From assembly GCA_028279425.1 (NCBI GenBank), contig JANQNV010000184.1, positions 1 through 64,000 on the forward strand: a DNA stretch of 64,000 nucleotides, in the 5' to 3' direction. Positions 50,293-58,846 of the stretch are shown piece by piece. The stretch is from Longimicrobiales bacterium. GTDB taxonomy: Bacteria > Gemmatimonadota > Gemmatimonadetes > Longimicrobiales > Gaopeijiaceae. The notes below the pieces were generated by a model, which was not told the origin of the DNA, made no database searches, and saw nothing but the letters and a program-made list of their open reading frames with translations. Position 1 is the stretch's first letter. Each line of letters starts with the position of its first letter. The position numbers were made by a program, and so were the translations under genes.

Positions 50293-51417
50293 TCAACCCT
50301 TCCGCGCCCCCGACATCTGCTCGATGAAGCGGTCGAAGAGGTACCGGCTATCGTGGGGACCCGGTGCCGCCTCGGGGTGATACTGGACCGCGAAGACGGG
50401 TCGAGACGTGTGCTCGACACCTTCTACGGTGCCGTCGTACAGGTTGAGGTGTGTGACGCGCAGGTCGGGCGCGCCCTCGATCGTCCCGTCGTCGCCGGCT
50501 CGGACCGCAAACCCGTGGTTCTGCGCCGTGATCTCGACGGTACCCCGTTCGAGGTGCTTGACCGGATGATTCCCCCCATGGTGGCCAAAGGGAAGTTTGT
50601 AGGTCGACGCGCCGAAGGCTCTCGCGATCAGCTGCTGGCCCAGGCAGATCCCGAACACAGGCACCCCACGACTCGACAGCTCCACGATCGCGGCCTCCGC
50701 GTGCGGTACCACCGCGGGGTCCCCCGGGCCGTTCGATACGAACAGTCCGTCGGGCTCCGCGGCGAGGATCTCGTCGACCGGGGTCGTGCCCGGGACGACG
50801 GTCACGCGGCACCCCCGCTCGGCGAGGAGCCGGGGCGAGTGGGCCTTCACACCGAAGTCGTAGGCGAGTACGTGAAACCGCTCTTCCCCGACGGCCGGCA
50901 CCTCGTAGCTCGCCTCGGTCGTCACCCCCTCGACGAGATTCAATCCCTCCATGAGCGGCTGCGCGAGAATCTCGGCCATGACCTCGTCGGAGCCGCGCGA
51001 AGCCGGGGCGATCGCTCCCCGCATCGCACCCTTCGACCGGATGTGACGGGTCAGCGCGCGCGTATCGACGTCCTGGATCCCGACGATGCCGTGCTCCACC
51101 AGATAGTCGTGGAGCGAAGCTCGTGACCTCCAGTTGGAGGGGCGCCGCGCGGCCTCGCGCACGATGAAGCCGGCCACCTGCGGCGCGTCGGACTCCTCGT
51201 CGTCGGCGTTCACGCCGTAGTTGCCCTGGAGGGGATACGTCATCGTCACGAGCTGCCCCGCGTACGAGGGGTCCGTGAGAATCTCCTGATAGCCGGTCAT
51301 CGACGTGTTGAAGACGACCTCGCCGAATGCGGTACCGTCGGCACCGAGGCCAGAGCCGTCGAATCTGCGTCCGTCCTCCAGCAGGAGGTAGGCGGTGTGG
51401 GTCAGGGCGAGCTCCAT
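50293..51417 (-). CDS. carA: Carbamoyl-phosphate synthase small subunit
   Basis: [108 protein letters not shown]. Confidence 0.97.
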   Translation of the reverse strand: MELALTHTAYLLLEDGRRFDGSGLGADGTAFGEVVFNTSMTGYQEILTDPSYAGQLVTMTYPLQGNYGVNADDEESDAPQVAGFIVREAARRPSNWRSRASLHDYLVEHGIVGIQDVDTRALTRHIRSKGAMRGAIAPASRGSDEVMAEILAQPLMEGLNLVEGVTTEASYEVPAVGEERFHVLAYDFGVKAHSPRLLAERGCRVTVVPGTTPVDEILAAEPDGLFVSNGPGDPAVVPHAEAAIVELSSRGVPVFGICLGQQLIARAFGASTYKLPFGHHGGNHPVKHLERGTVEITAQNHGFAVRAGDDGTIEGAPDLRVTHLNLYDGTVEGVEHTSRPVFAVQYHPEAAPGPHDSRYLFDRFIEQMSGARKG

Positions 51418-51505
51418 GCGCGGGGGATCGGCCTCAAGCTAGAAGGGTGGCGCAGTGGGATCTACCTTTCGGGTGTCCCCCTTCCCTTTCTGTCTTTCGA
51501 GGCCC

Positions 51506-52072
51506 ATGCCCCTCGACTCCGTCCAGATTCACGCCGACGAATCCTGCCTCGGGAACCAGTTCCAGGACCGCGCCGCTCCCGGGGGGGCCGCAGGGCTGGT
51601 CGAGCTCTGGAGAGAGGGGCGCTGGATCCGCCGAGAATACTGGATCGCCGAGCCCGACACGACCAACAACCGGATGGCCATTCGGAGCGCCATCGAGCCG
51701 CTGCGGGCCCTCAAGAGGCGGTGCGCCGTGCGCTTCGTCTCCGACAGCCAGTATCTCGTAAAGGGGATGCGAGAGTGGATTCGGGGCTGGAAGGCCCGGG
51801 GCTGGAAGCGGCGCGCCGGCCCCATCGAAAACCTCGACCTCTGGCAGGCGCTCGATCACATCGCCTCGCGGCACGAGATGACGTGGGAGTGGGTCAAAGG
51901 ACACGCGGGGCACCCGAGAAACGAGTATGCCAACGACCTCGCGGTGGAGGCGGCTCGCGAACAGACGCAGTCCGGAGGGCTCGTCGATGCGCGCTTCGCC
52001 GAATGGTTGGAGGACCAGCGTGAGCGCGGACGCTACCTCGACTTTCACGAGTTCCTGCCGCCCACCACCTAG
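51506..52072 (+). CDS. rnhA: Ribonuclease HI family protein
   Basis: VQIHADESCLGN, TNNRMAIRSAIEPLRAL, VRFVSDSQYLVKGMREWIRGWKARGWKRR, WEWVKGHAGHPRNEYANDLA. Confidence 0.9.
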   Translation: MPLDSVQIHADESCLGNQFQDRAAPGGAAGLVELWREGRWIRREYWIAEPDTTNNRMAIRSAIEPLRALKRRCAVRFVSDSQYLVKGMREWIRGWKARGWKRRAGPIENLDLWQALDHIASRHEMTWEWVKGHAGHPRNEYANDLAVEAAREQTQSGGLVDARFAEWLEDQRERGRYLDFHEFLPPTT

Positions 52073-52205
52073 TGTAGTGTCGCCAAAGTCTGGTGACCGC
52101 CGAGGGTGCGGAGGCGCCGCGGGGGCGAGGCGGATAGTGCGGTCTCTCTGAGCTCCGGCAGCCGGCGCCTTCAGCGGTCACGGCCACGGTATGCCGTACT
52201 CGACG

Positions 52206-52841
52206 TCAGACGGCGGGGAGGTCGTGCCCGAACACCTCGGCGAAGGATCGGATCACCGCCGTCGTGACCTGCTCGGGATCCAGAGATCCGCCGCGTTCCC
52301 GCTCCAGAGAGCTCACCGCGCGGTCGGCGATCCCACACGGCACGATCGCGTCGAAGCCCGACAGATCCGCGGCGACGTTGAGGGCGAAGCCGTGCGACGT
52401 GATCCAACCCGATGACACCCGCACGCCGATGGCGGCGATCTTGCCTCCGTCGGCCCACACCCCCGTGAGACCCTCGACCCGACCCGCGGCCACTCCGAGC
52501 TCGGCGGCCGCGACGATCAAGACCTGCTCGAGGTCGCGAAGGTACCGATGCAGGTCCTGACGATCCGGCTTGAGGTCGAGGATCGGATACCCGACGAGTT
52601 GGCCCGGCCCGTGGAAGGTTACGTCGCCCCCGCGCCCGGCGTCGGCCACCTCGATGCCGCGGGCAAACAGTTCGTCGTCCGACAACAAGATGTTTTCCGC
52701 GTGCGCGCCGGTCCCCCTCGTGACGACGGGCGGATGCTCGAGCAGGATCAGGCGATCGACGATGGCGCCCACCCGTCGAAGGCGGACGGCTTCCGCCTGC
52801 ATGGCCAGCCCGTCGGCGTACCGCACGCGCCCGGGCTGCAC
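52206..52841 (-). CDS. lipB: Octanoyltransferase
   Basis: LILLEHPPVVTRGTGAHAENIL, GRGGDVTFHGPGQLVGYPILDL, VWADGGKIAAIGVRVSSGWITSHGFALNV. Confidence 0.96.
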   Translation of the reverse strand: MQPGRVRYADGLAMQAEAVRLRRVGAIVDRLILLEHPPVVTRGTGAHAENILLSDDELFARGIEVADAGRGGDVTFHGPGQLVGYPILDLKPDRQDLHRYLRDLEQVLIVAAAELGVAAGRVEGLTGVWADGGKIAAIGVRVSSGWITSHGFALNVAADLSGFDAIVPCGIADRAVSSLERERGGSLDPEQVTTAVIRSFAEVFGHDLPAV

Positions 52842-52850
52842 GACGTCGAG

Positions 52851-52880
52851 GGGCCGCCGGCGTGCGTTCGCCGGCGGCCC
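52851..52880 (-). terminator. Stem-loop between the E2 gene and lipB
   Basis: GGGCCGCCGGCG-tgcgtt-CGCCGGCGGCCC, 12 bp perfect arms; no T tract. Confidence 0.5.
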
Positions 52881-52915
52881 ACTCGTCGATTCAGCCTCGA
52901 TGGTGCACCGCCCCG

Positions 52916-54295
52916 TCAGGCGTCTTCCGGAAACTCCTCGAGCACGGCCTTGAGCCGGGCGAGGAAGCGGGCGGCGTCGGCGCCATCGACGACGCGGTGG
53001 TCGTAGCCGAGGCTGAACATCGACCGCTTGCGGATGGCCATCGAATCGGCGCCCGTCACGGGATCGGTCACGACCACCACGCGCTTCTCGATGGCGCCGG
53101 TCCCGAGGATCGCCGATGTACCCTTGGGGATGACGGGCATACCCGCGAAGGTGCCGAGGACACCGGGGTTCGTGATCGAGAAGGTGGCACCCTGGATCTC
53201 GGAGGGCTGGAGCTTGCGAGAGCGCGCGCGCTCGGCGAGGTCGATGATCTTCCGCCCAACCCCGACGAGAGAAAGGTCATCGGCGTCGTGGATCACCGGC
53301 ACGATCAGGCCCGGATCGAGGTCGACGGCCATCCCGAGGTTCACGGCGGAACGATAGATGATGTTGTTGCCCGACACCGCGGCGTTGACCATCGGGAATT
53401 CGCGCAGCACGCGACTGCAGGCCCACGCGACGAAGGCCGTGAAGCTCACCCGGGCCCCCTGCTCCGCCCAACGCTTCTTGTTGGCCACGCGGATCCGGTC
53501 GACCGCGGAGAAGTCGATCTCGATGAACGAGTGCACGTGGGGCGCCACCCGCTTGGCGACCACCATGTGCTCGGCCGTGAGGCGACGGATCTTGTCCATC
53601 GGCTCCACACGGTCTCCGTCTCGGACCGGGAACTCGGGGTGTTGCACCTGGCCGTAGAACGCCTTCCACAACTCCGAGGGCACCACCGACGCGGCGGGCG
53701 CAGCCGCCGGTGCAGGCGCGGGCCTGGGGGCCGTCGGCGCGGGGGCTGCGGGCGGTGCGGCCGGTGCGCCCCCCTCGATGAAGCCGAGGATGTCCTGCTT
53801 CGTGACGCGTCCCGCATGCCCGGTGCCCGGCACGGACGCGAGATCGACACCGTGCTCCTCTGCGATTCGTCGTACCACGGGCGTCGAGCGGGTCCGGAGA
53901 CGCTCCTCGGCCGACCCCGCCGGCGCGGCAGGGGTGGCCGGCGCGGGAGCCGCCGCCGCGGGCGCCGACACGGAGGGAGCAGGCGTCGGTGCCTCCTCCG
54001 CCGCCGCGGGGGCGGCTGCGGCGGGGGCGGCCGCCGGTGCCCCGCCCTCCGGATCGATGAAGGCGACGATCGTGCCCACCTCGACGGTTTCACCCTCCTG
54101 GACTTCGATCGCGACGAGGGTGCCCGAGGCCGGGGCCGGGATCTCGGCGTCGACCTTGTCGGTGGAAATCTCCAGAATCGCCTCGTCCCGCTCGACCGTG
54201 TCGCCGAGCGCCTTCAGCCACTTCGATACAGTGCCTTCGGCGATGGACTCACCCATCTGGGGCATGGGAACTTCGATGCGAGCCACGCTCGTCAC
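52916..54295 (-). CDS. 2-oxo acid dehydrogenase E2 component (dihydrolipoamide acyltransferase)
   Basis: Lipoyl domain LEISTDKVDAEIPAPASGTLV; PSBD TPVVRRIAEEHGVDLASVPGTGHAGRVTKQDIL; catalytic MFSLGYDHRVVDGADAARFL. Confidence 0.95.
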   Translation of the reverse strand: MTSVARIEVPMPQMGESIAEGTVSKWLKALGDTVERDEAILEISTDKVDAEIPAPASGTLVAIEVQEGETVEVGTIVAFIDPEGGAPAAAPAAAAPAAAEEAPTPAPSVSAPAAAAPAPATPAAPAGSAEERLRTRSTPVVRRIAEEHGVDLASVPGTGHAGRVTKQDILGFIEGGAPAAPPAAPAPTAPRPAPAPAAAPAASVVPSELWKAFYGQVQHPEFPVRDGDRVEPMDKIRRLTAEHMVVAKRVAPHVHSFIEIDFSAVDRIRVANKKRWAEQGARVSFTAFVAWACSRVLREFPMVNAAVSGNNIIYRSAVNLGMAVDLDPGLIVPVIHDADDLSLVGVGRKIIDLAERARSRKLQPSEIQGATFSITNPGVLGTFAGMPVIPKGTSAILGTGAIEKRVVVVTDPVTGADSMAIRKRSMFSLGYDHRVVDGADAARFLARLKAVLEEFPEDA

Positions 54296-54406
54296 TCCAG
54301 GATTAACAGAGGTGGGGAAGGTCGGAGGGTCGGCGACGACCGCCTGAGTTTACCCGAACGGATGCGATAGGCAAGTCGTCCCGTGCCCCCCTCGGGACCA
54401 ACGGGT

Positions 54407-55426
54407 TCAGTAGCGCGCGAGATAGCGAGCCGCCTCGACGATATCGTCGACGGAGGGGAGGAAATACGCTTCGAGAACCTTGGCGTACGGCACCGGTGCA
54501 TCGATCGCCGTCACCCGCACGATGGGCGCATCGAGCCACTCGAAGACGAGCTCGTTGATCCGCATCGAGATCTCTCCCGCGATGCCGCCGGTCCGGGTGT
54601 CCTCGTGGACGATCAGGGCCCGACCGGTACGCTTCACCGCATCGGCGATCGCGTCGTCGTCGAGCGGAAGGAGGGTGCGGAGATCGACCACGTGAAGAGA
54701 GATGCCGTCGTCGTCGGCCAGCCGCTTCGCGGCCTCCAGGGTGCGATGCACCATCAGCCCGTAGGTGATCACGGTGACGTCGGTGCCTTCCCGGGCGGTA
54801 CGAGCGACGCCGAGGGGGATCACTTCGTCATCGTCGGGAAGTACCTCCCGGAGAGAGGGTGCCCGGTAGAGGCCTTTGTGCTCCTCGAAGATGACCGGCG
54901 ACTCGTCTCGAATCGCCGCCTTGAGCAGCCCCTTGGCGTCGCGGGGGGTGCTCGGGTAGACGATCTTCAACCCCGGCGTGTGGAAGAAGGCCATCTCCAC
55001 GTTCTGCGAGTGGAACGGGCCGCCCCCGTTGCCACCACCGACCGGGCCACGAATCACCAACGGGAGGGGGCCCGCGCCCCGATATGCGCTCGTGGCGATG
55101 TAGTTCGTGAGCACGTCGTACGCCGGCGAGATGAAGTCCATGAACTGCATCTCGACGACGGGCTTGAGCCCCATGTGCGCGGCACCGGCTGCGGCGCCGG
55201 TGAACCCCCCCTCGGAGATCGGCGTGTCGATGACCCGCGACTCGCCGAAGACGTCGAGAAACCCACGCGTCACCTTGAACGCTCCCCCGTACACACCGAT
55301 GTCCTCACCCATGAGGAACACGTCCGGATCGCGCTGCATCTCTTCGAACAGGGCCTCGGCGATCGCCTCGAGCAGGGTCACCGGCTCGCGGCGGGCGGTG
55401 CGCGTCACGTGATCGGGCGCCGACAC
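54407..55426 (-). CDS. 2-oxo acid dehydrogenase E1 beta subunit
   Basis: VTLLEAIAEALFEEMQRDPDVFLMGEDIGVYGGAFKVTRGFLDVFGESRVIDTPISEGGFTGAAAGAAHMGLKPVVEMQFMDF; GTG start inferred. Confidence 0.94.
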   Translation of the reverse strand: MSAPDHVTRTARREPVTLLEAIAEALFEEMQRDPDVFLMGEDIGVYGGAFKVTRGFLDVFGESRVIDTPISEGGFTGAAAGAAHMGLKPVVEMQFMDFISPAYDVLTNYIATSAYRGAGPLPLVIRGPVGGGNGGGPFHSQNVEMAFFHTPGLKIVYPSTPRDAKGLLKAAIRDESPVIFEEHKGLYRAPSLREVLPDDDEVIPLGVARTAREGTDVTVITYGLMVHRTLEAAKRLADDDGISLHVVDLRTLLPLDDDAIADAVKRTGRALIVHEDTRTGGIAGEISMRINELVFEWLDAPIVRVTAIDAPVPYAKVLEAYFLPSVDDIVEAARYLARY

Positions 55427-55428
55427 AC

Positions 55429-56334
55429 TCAAGGGGATTCCTCCGTGGCAGGGGCAACAGGGAGCGCGGGATGGATCGGCGCGTACAGGTCGTCGACGCT
55501 CGCCGGAGCAGCCGAGGCCGCGGCCGCCGCCGCCCGGCGAGCCTCTACATCGGCGGCGGCTCTGAGATCGTGCAGACGTTCCGCGAGCGCCGGGTCCAGG
55601 CGCGCAAGATGCGACACGGGATCGTCGGGCGCGCGTGCCGCGACCTCGACGAGCTGGGTGCCGTCGCCGGCCCGTGCACGCTCGGCCGACACCGCGATGG
55701 CGTCGAGCACCAGGTGGGGATCGTCGCCCTCGACCCGCACGGCTCGGATGCCATATGCCGGTGCTCGCGCCGCGAGTCGGTCGACGGCTGCGCTCAGCGG
55801 ATGACGTCGGGCGCCGTCGACGACCAGAACGAGCGGCGCCTTCTGCACGGCGGCGAGATTGAGCCCCTCGTGCCAATACCCCGACGCGGAGGCGTCGAAG
55901 GTATCGACCAGAATCGCGGCGCGCGCCTCACCCCGGAGGCGGAAGGCGAGCGCCACGCCGGCCATCACCTCGACCATGGTACCCGGCGGGTCGACGGCGC
56001 CGAGAAGCCGGGGCCCGAGGACGCCGGGGACACCCGACGGACTGCGACCGCGGGCCGACGCCTCGGCGTTGCCGATCGCTTCGTGGGCGAGCTCCACCGC
56101 GGACAGACCGAGCGCGAGCGACGCGGCGGGCGAGTGGCCCGAGAGACACAAGACGTCGGGCTGGGAACGGTCGGAGCGGGAAGCCACGATCGCGGCCTGG
56201 ACACCCGGCGATACGGGGAGAGGACCGCGCACCCGCCCGGGAAGGCCCTGCGGCCGCAGCCGGCTGAGTTCGAACTCGACGGCCTGCGCACGAACGAGGA
56301 GGCCGACCAGGTCGTCGAGGTCGGGCTCACTCAA
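55429..56334 (-). CDS. Divergent E1-alpha-like protein (2-oxo acid dehydrogenase)
   Basis: Position upstream of E1beta-E2; VMAGVALAFRLRGEARAAILVDTFDASASGYWHEGLNLAAVQKAPLVLVVDG aligns by eye to the E1alpha GDG...HEALNLAA...NN region but the motif residues are changed. Confidence 0.75.
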   Translation of the reverse strand: MSEPDLDDLVGLLVRAQAVEFELSRLRPQGLPGRVRGPLPVSPGVQAAIVASRSDRSQPDVLCLSGHSPAASLALGLSAVELAHEAIGNAEASARGRSPSGVPGVLGPRLLGAVDPPGTMVEVMAGVALAFRLRGEARAAILVDTFDASASGYWHEGLNLAAVQKAPLVLVVDGARRHPLSAAVDRLAARAPAYGIRAVRVEGDDPHLVLDAIAVSAERARAGDGTQLVEVAARAPDDPVSHLARLDPALAERLHDLRAAADVEARRAAAAAASAAPASVDDLYAPIHPALPVAPATEESP

Positions 56335-56348
56335 GGCGGCGTCTCCGC

Positions 56349-56756
56349 TCAGTTCCCGCCGGGGTCGCCGGCCGGATCGCCCGAACCCGTCGCATCACCG
56401 CCCGCGGCTCCCCCCGTCGCGTCGCCACCCGCAGCCGGCGGCGCGTCGTCCTGCAGCCCCGGGAGGACGGGAGCCGGCGCGGTGGCCGGGGCGTCGGGGC
56501 GGAGGATCGACGTGGGCGCCGAGGACCGCGACGACATGATGCTGAGAACCAGCGACAGCACCATGAAGGCGGTCCCGGAAATCCACGTGGCCCGCGTGAG
56601 CACCGTCGTGGCCTGGCGGCCGCCGAGGATACCGTCGGTCGCCGCCGCTCCCCCGCCCATCGCCGCGAGCCCTCCCCCCTTTCCGGACTGGAGAAGGATC
56701 ACGACGCTCAGGAAGAGCGCATCGAGAATCAGGATGGCGAGCAGGAAACCGTACAT
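56349..56756 (-). CDS. secG: Preprotein translocase subunit SecG
   Basis: ILILDALFLSVVILLQSGKGGGLAAMGGG, TRATWISGTAFMVLSLVLSIM; next to tpiA-pgk. Confidence 0.93.
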   Translation of the reverse strand: MYGFLLAILILDALFLSVVILLQSGKGGGLAAMGGGAAATDGILGGRQATTVLTRATWISGTAFMVLSLVLSIMSSRSSAPTSILRPDAPATAPAPVLPGLQDDAPPAAGGDATGGAAGGDATGSGDPAGDPGGN

Positions 56757-56846
56757 GGCCTACGCTGTGGGGTGGGACGATCCAAAGCACGGTAACGTCG
56801 CTCGGGACGGCCCGACATGTCAATGCAGGAACGTTGGAGAATACCC

Positions 56847-57578
56847 TCAAGCGGCCTCGATGATCGCTCGAAACGACTCGGCGGCGAGCGAGGCCCCACC
56901 GACCAGCACGCCGTCGACCTCGTCGGCGTCCATGAGGTCTGCGGCGTTGGCAGGCTTGACGCTGCCCCCGTACAAGATCGGCGCCTGTCCGCCGGCCTCG
57001 CCGTGACGCGCCCGCATGCGCTCTCGCAACAGGGCGTGGGCCTGCGCAGCGTCGGCCGGTGTCGCCGTCTCGCCCGTGCCGATCGCCCAGACAGGCTCAT
57101 AGGCGATCATGTACGGCGCACCGGGGTCGAGGGCCTCCAGAGCCGCCGAGATCTGGGTCTCCAACACCTCTTCGAGGCGGCCCGCCCGCCGTTGTTCGAG
57201 GGTCTCCCCCACACATACGCACGGTTCGAGGCCTGCGGCGCGAGCCCGCCGAATCTTGGCCGCGACGTCGGCATCGGATTCCCCGAACAGGTGTCGGCGC
57301 TCCGAGTGCCCGATCAAGACGAGCGCGGCGCCCGTCTCCCGTGCCATGGAGGCCGACGTCTCGCCCGTGAAGGCTCCCGACTCGGCGGCGTGGATGTTCT
57401 GGACGCCGAGTTCGACACCCTGCGCCGATGCGACCGACGACGCGAGGCTCACGACAGGGGGGAAGACGACGACGCGCGGCCCCGACGGCACCGCACCGAG
57501 CGCATCGAAGAAGCGCCGGGCCTCGGCCGGGCCATGGTTCATCTTCCAGTTGCCAGCCACCACTCTCCGAACGCTCAT
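56847..57578 (-). CDS. tpiA: Triosephosphate isomerase
   Basis: RRVVAGNWKMNHGPAEA, IGHSERRHLFGESDADVAAK, YEPVWAIGTGETATP, ILYGGSVKPANAADLM. Confidence 0.97.
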   Translation of the reverse strand: MSVRRVVAGNWKMNHGPAEARRFFDALGAVPSGPRVVVFPPVVSLASSVASAQGVELGVQNIHAAESGAFTGETSASMARETGAALVLIGHSERRHLFGESDADVAAKIRRARAAGLEPCVCVGETLEQRRAGRLEEVLETQISAALEALDPGAPYMIAYEPVWAIGTGETATPADAAQAHALLRERMRARHGEAGGQAPILYGGSVKPANAADLMDADEVDGVLVGGASLAAESFRAIIEAA

Positions 57579-58792
57579 CCAGCTTCTCCTTGCGAAAGGG
57601 CTGCAATGCCCGGCAATGCGGCTCCTGCGAGATAGGCGAGCGACGCGCCCCCGCCCGTCGAGATGTGGGTCAGACGATCCGCCACGCCCGCCACCTCGGC
57701 CGCCGCGGCCGAGTCGCCGCCGCCCAGGACGGTCATGGCGCCACCATCGGCCGCCTCGGCCACCGCGCGGGCCACCGACACGGTGCCTCCACGGAAGGGG
57801 GTCATCTCGAAGACGCCCATGGGTCCGTTCCAGACCACCGTCTTCGCAGCGAGCACCTCGGCGGCGTAGGGGCGCTCGGTGGCGGGGCCGATGTCGGCGG
57901 TTCGATCGGCGGGTCCGACGGCGACTCGAGCCGACACCCCTACCGAGGCCGACCCGGTGATGTCGGAGGCGACTCGGACGTCGACGGGTAGCAGGATCCG
58001 GTCACCGGCCCGATCCATCAGGGCACGCGCCATCTCGACGCGGTCCGGCTCGACGAGCGACGCCCCCACACCGTAGCCCATCGCGAGCAGGAAGGTGTTG
58101 GCCATGGCTCCCCCGACCAGCAGGCGATCGACGCGGGGAAGAAGCGCCTCGACCACATCGATCTTACCCGAGATCTTGGCCCCACCCAGGATCGCGACGA
58201 ACGGCCTCTCTGGATCCGCGAGAGCATCACCGAGGAAGCGCAGCTCGCGCGCCACGAGCTCCCCCGCGACCGCCTGCCCACCGGCATCGCGAATCCGCTC
58301 GGCGACCCCCGCCGTCGAGGCGTGGGCGCGGTGGGCGGTGCCGAAGGCGTCGTTTACGAAGAGATCGCCGAATCCCGCGAGGTGCGATGCGAGATCGGGG
58401 TCGTTCGCCGTCTCGCCCGCCTCGAAGCGTGTGTTCTCGAGGAGGAGGACCTCGCCCTCGCCGAGAGCGGCTACGGCCGCAACGGCCCGTTCACCAGCGA
58501 GATCGGGAACGAACCGTACCGGGGCATCGAGGGCGGCCGCCAACACCCCCCCGACCGGTGCGAGCGAGAAGGCCGGATCGGGGCTTCCCTTCGGACGCCC
58601 GAGATGAGACAGCAGCACGACGCGCGCGCCTGCGGAGGTCAGCCGCCGCAGCGTCGGGATCGAGGCGCGAATCCTGGTGTCGTCGGTCACGGTACGCTCG
58701 GCGTCGAGCGGCACGTTGAGATCGGCCCGAACGAGCACCCGGCGCCCCTTCAGATGGGCGTCGGAAAGGTCGGAGAGAAGGGACGTCGGCAT
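57575..58792 (-). CDS. pgk: Phosphoglycerate kinase
   Basis: LKGRRVLVRADLNVPLDAERTVTDDTRIRASIPTLRRL, LLSHLGRPKG, FVAILGGAKISGKIDVV, VWNGPMGVFEM, GGGDSAAA. Confidence 0.97.
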   Translation of the reverse strand: MPTSLLSDLSDAHLKGRRVLVRADLNVPLDAERTVTDDTRIRASIPTLRRLTSAGARVVLLSHLGRPKGSPDPAFSLAPVGGVLAAALDAPVRFVPDLAGERAVAAVAALGEGEVLLLENTRFEAGETANDPDLASHLAGFGDLFVNDAFGTAHRAHASTAGVAERIRDAGGQAVAGELVARELRFLGDALADPERPFVAILGGAKISGKIDVVEALLPRVDRLLVGGAMANTFLLAMGYGVGASLVEPDRVEMARALMDRAGDRILLPVDVRVASDITGSASVGVSARVAVGPADRTADIGPATERPYAAEVLAAKTVVWNGPMGVFEMTPFRGGTVSVARAVAEAADGGAMTVLGGGDSAAAAEVAGVADRLTHISTGGGASLAYLAGAALPGIAALSQGEAG

Positions 58793-58846
58793 GTCGTCGC
58801 GGTTCGAGACGGAACGGAGAAGGACAGCCTCGAAGGTAGCGGCGAA

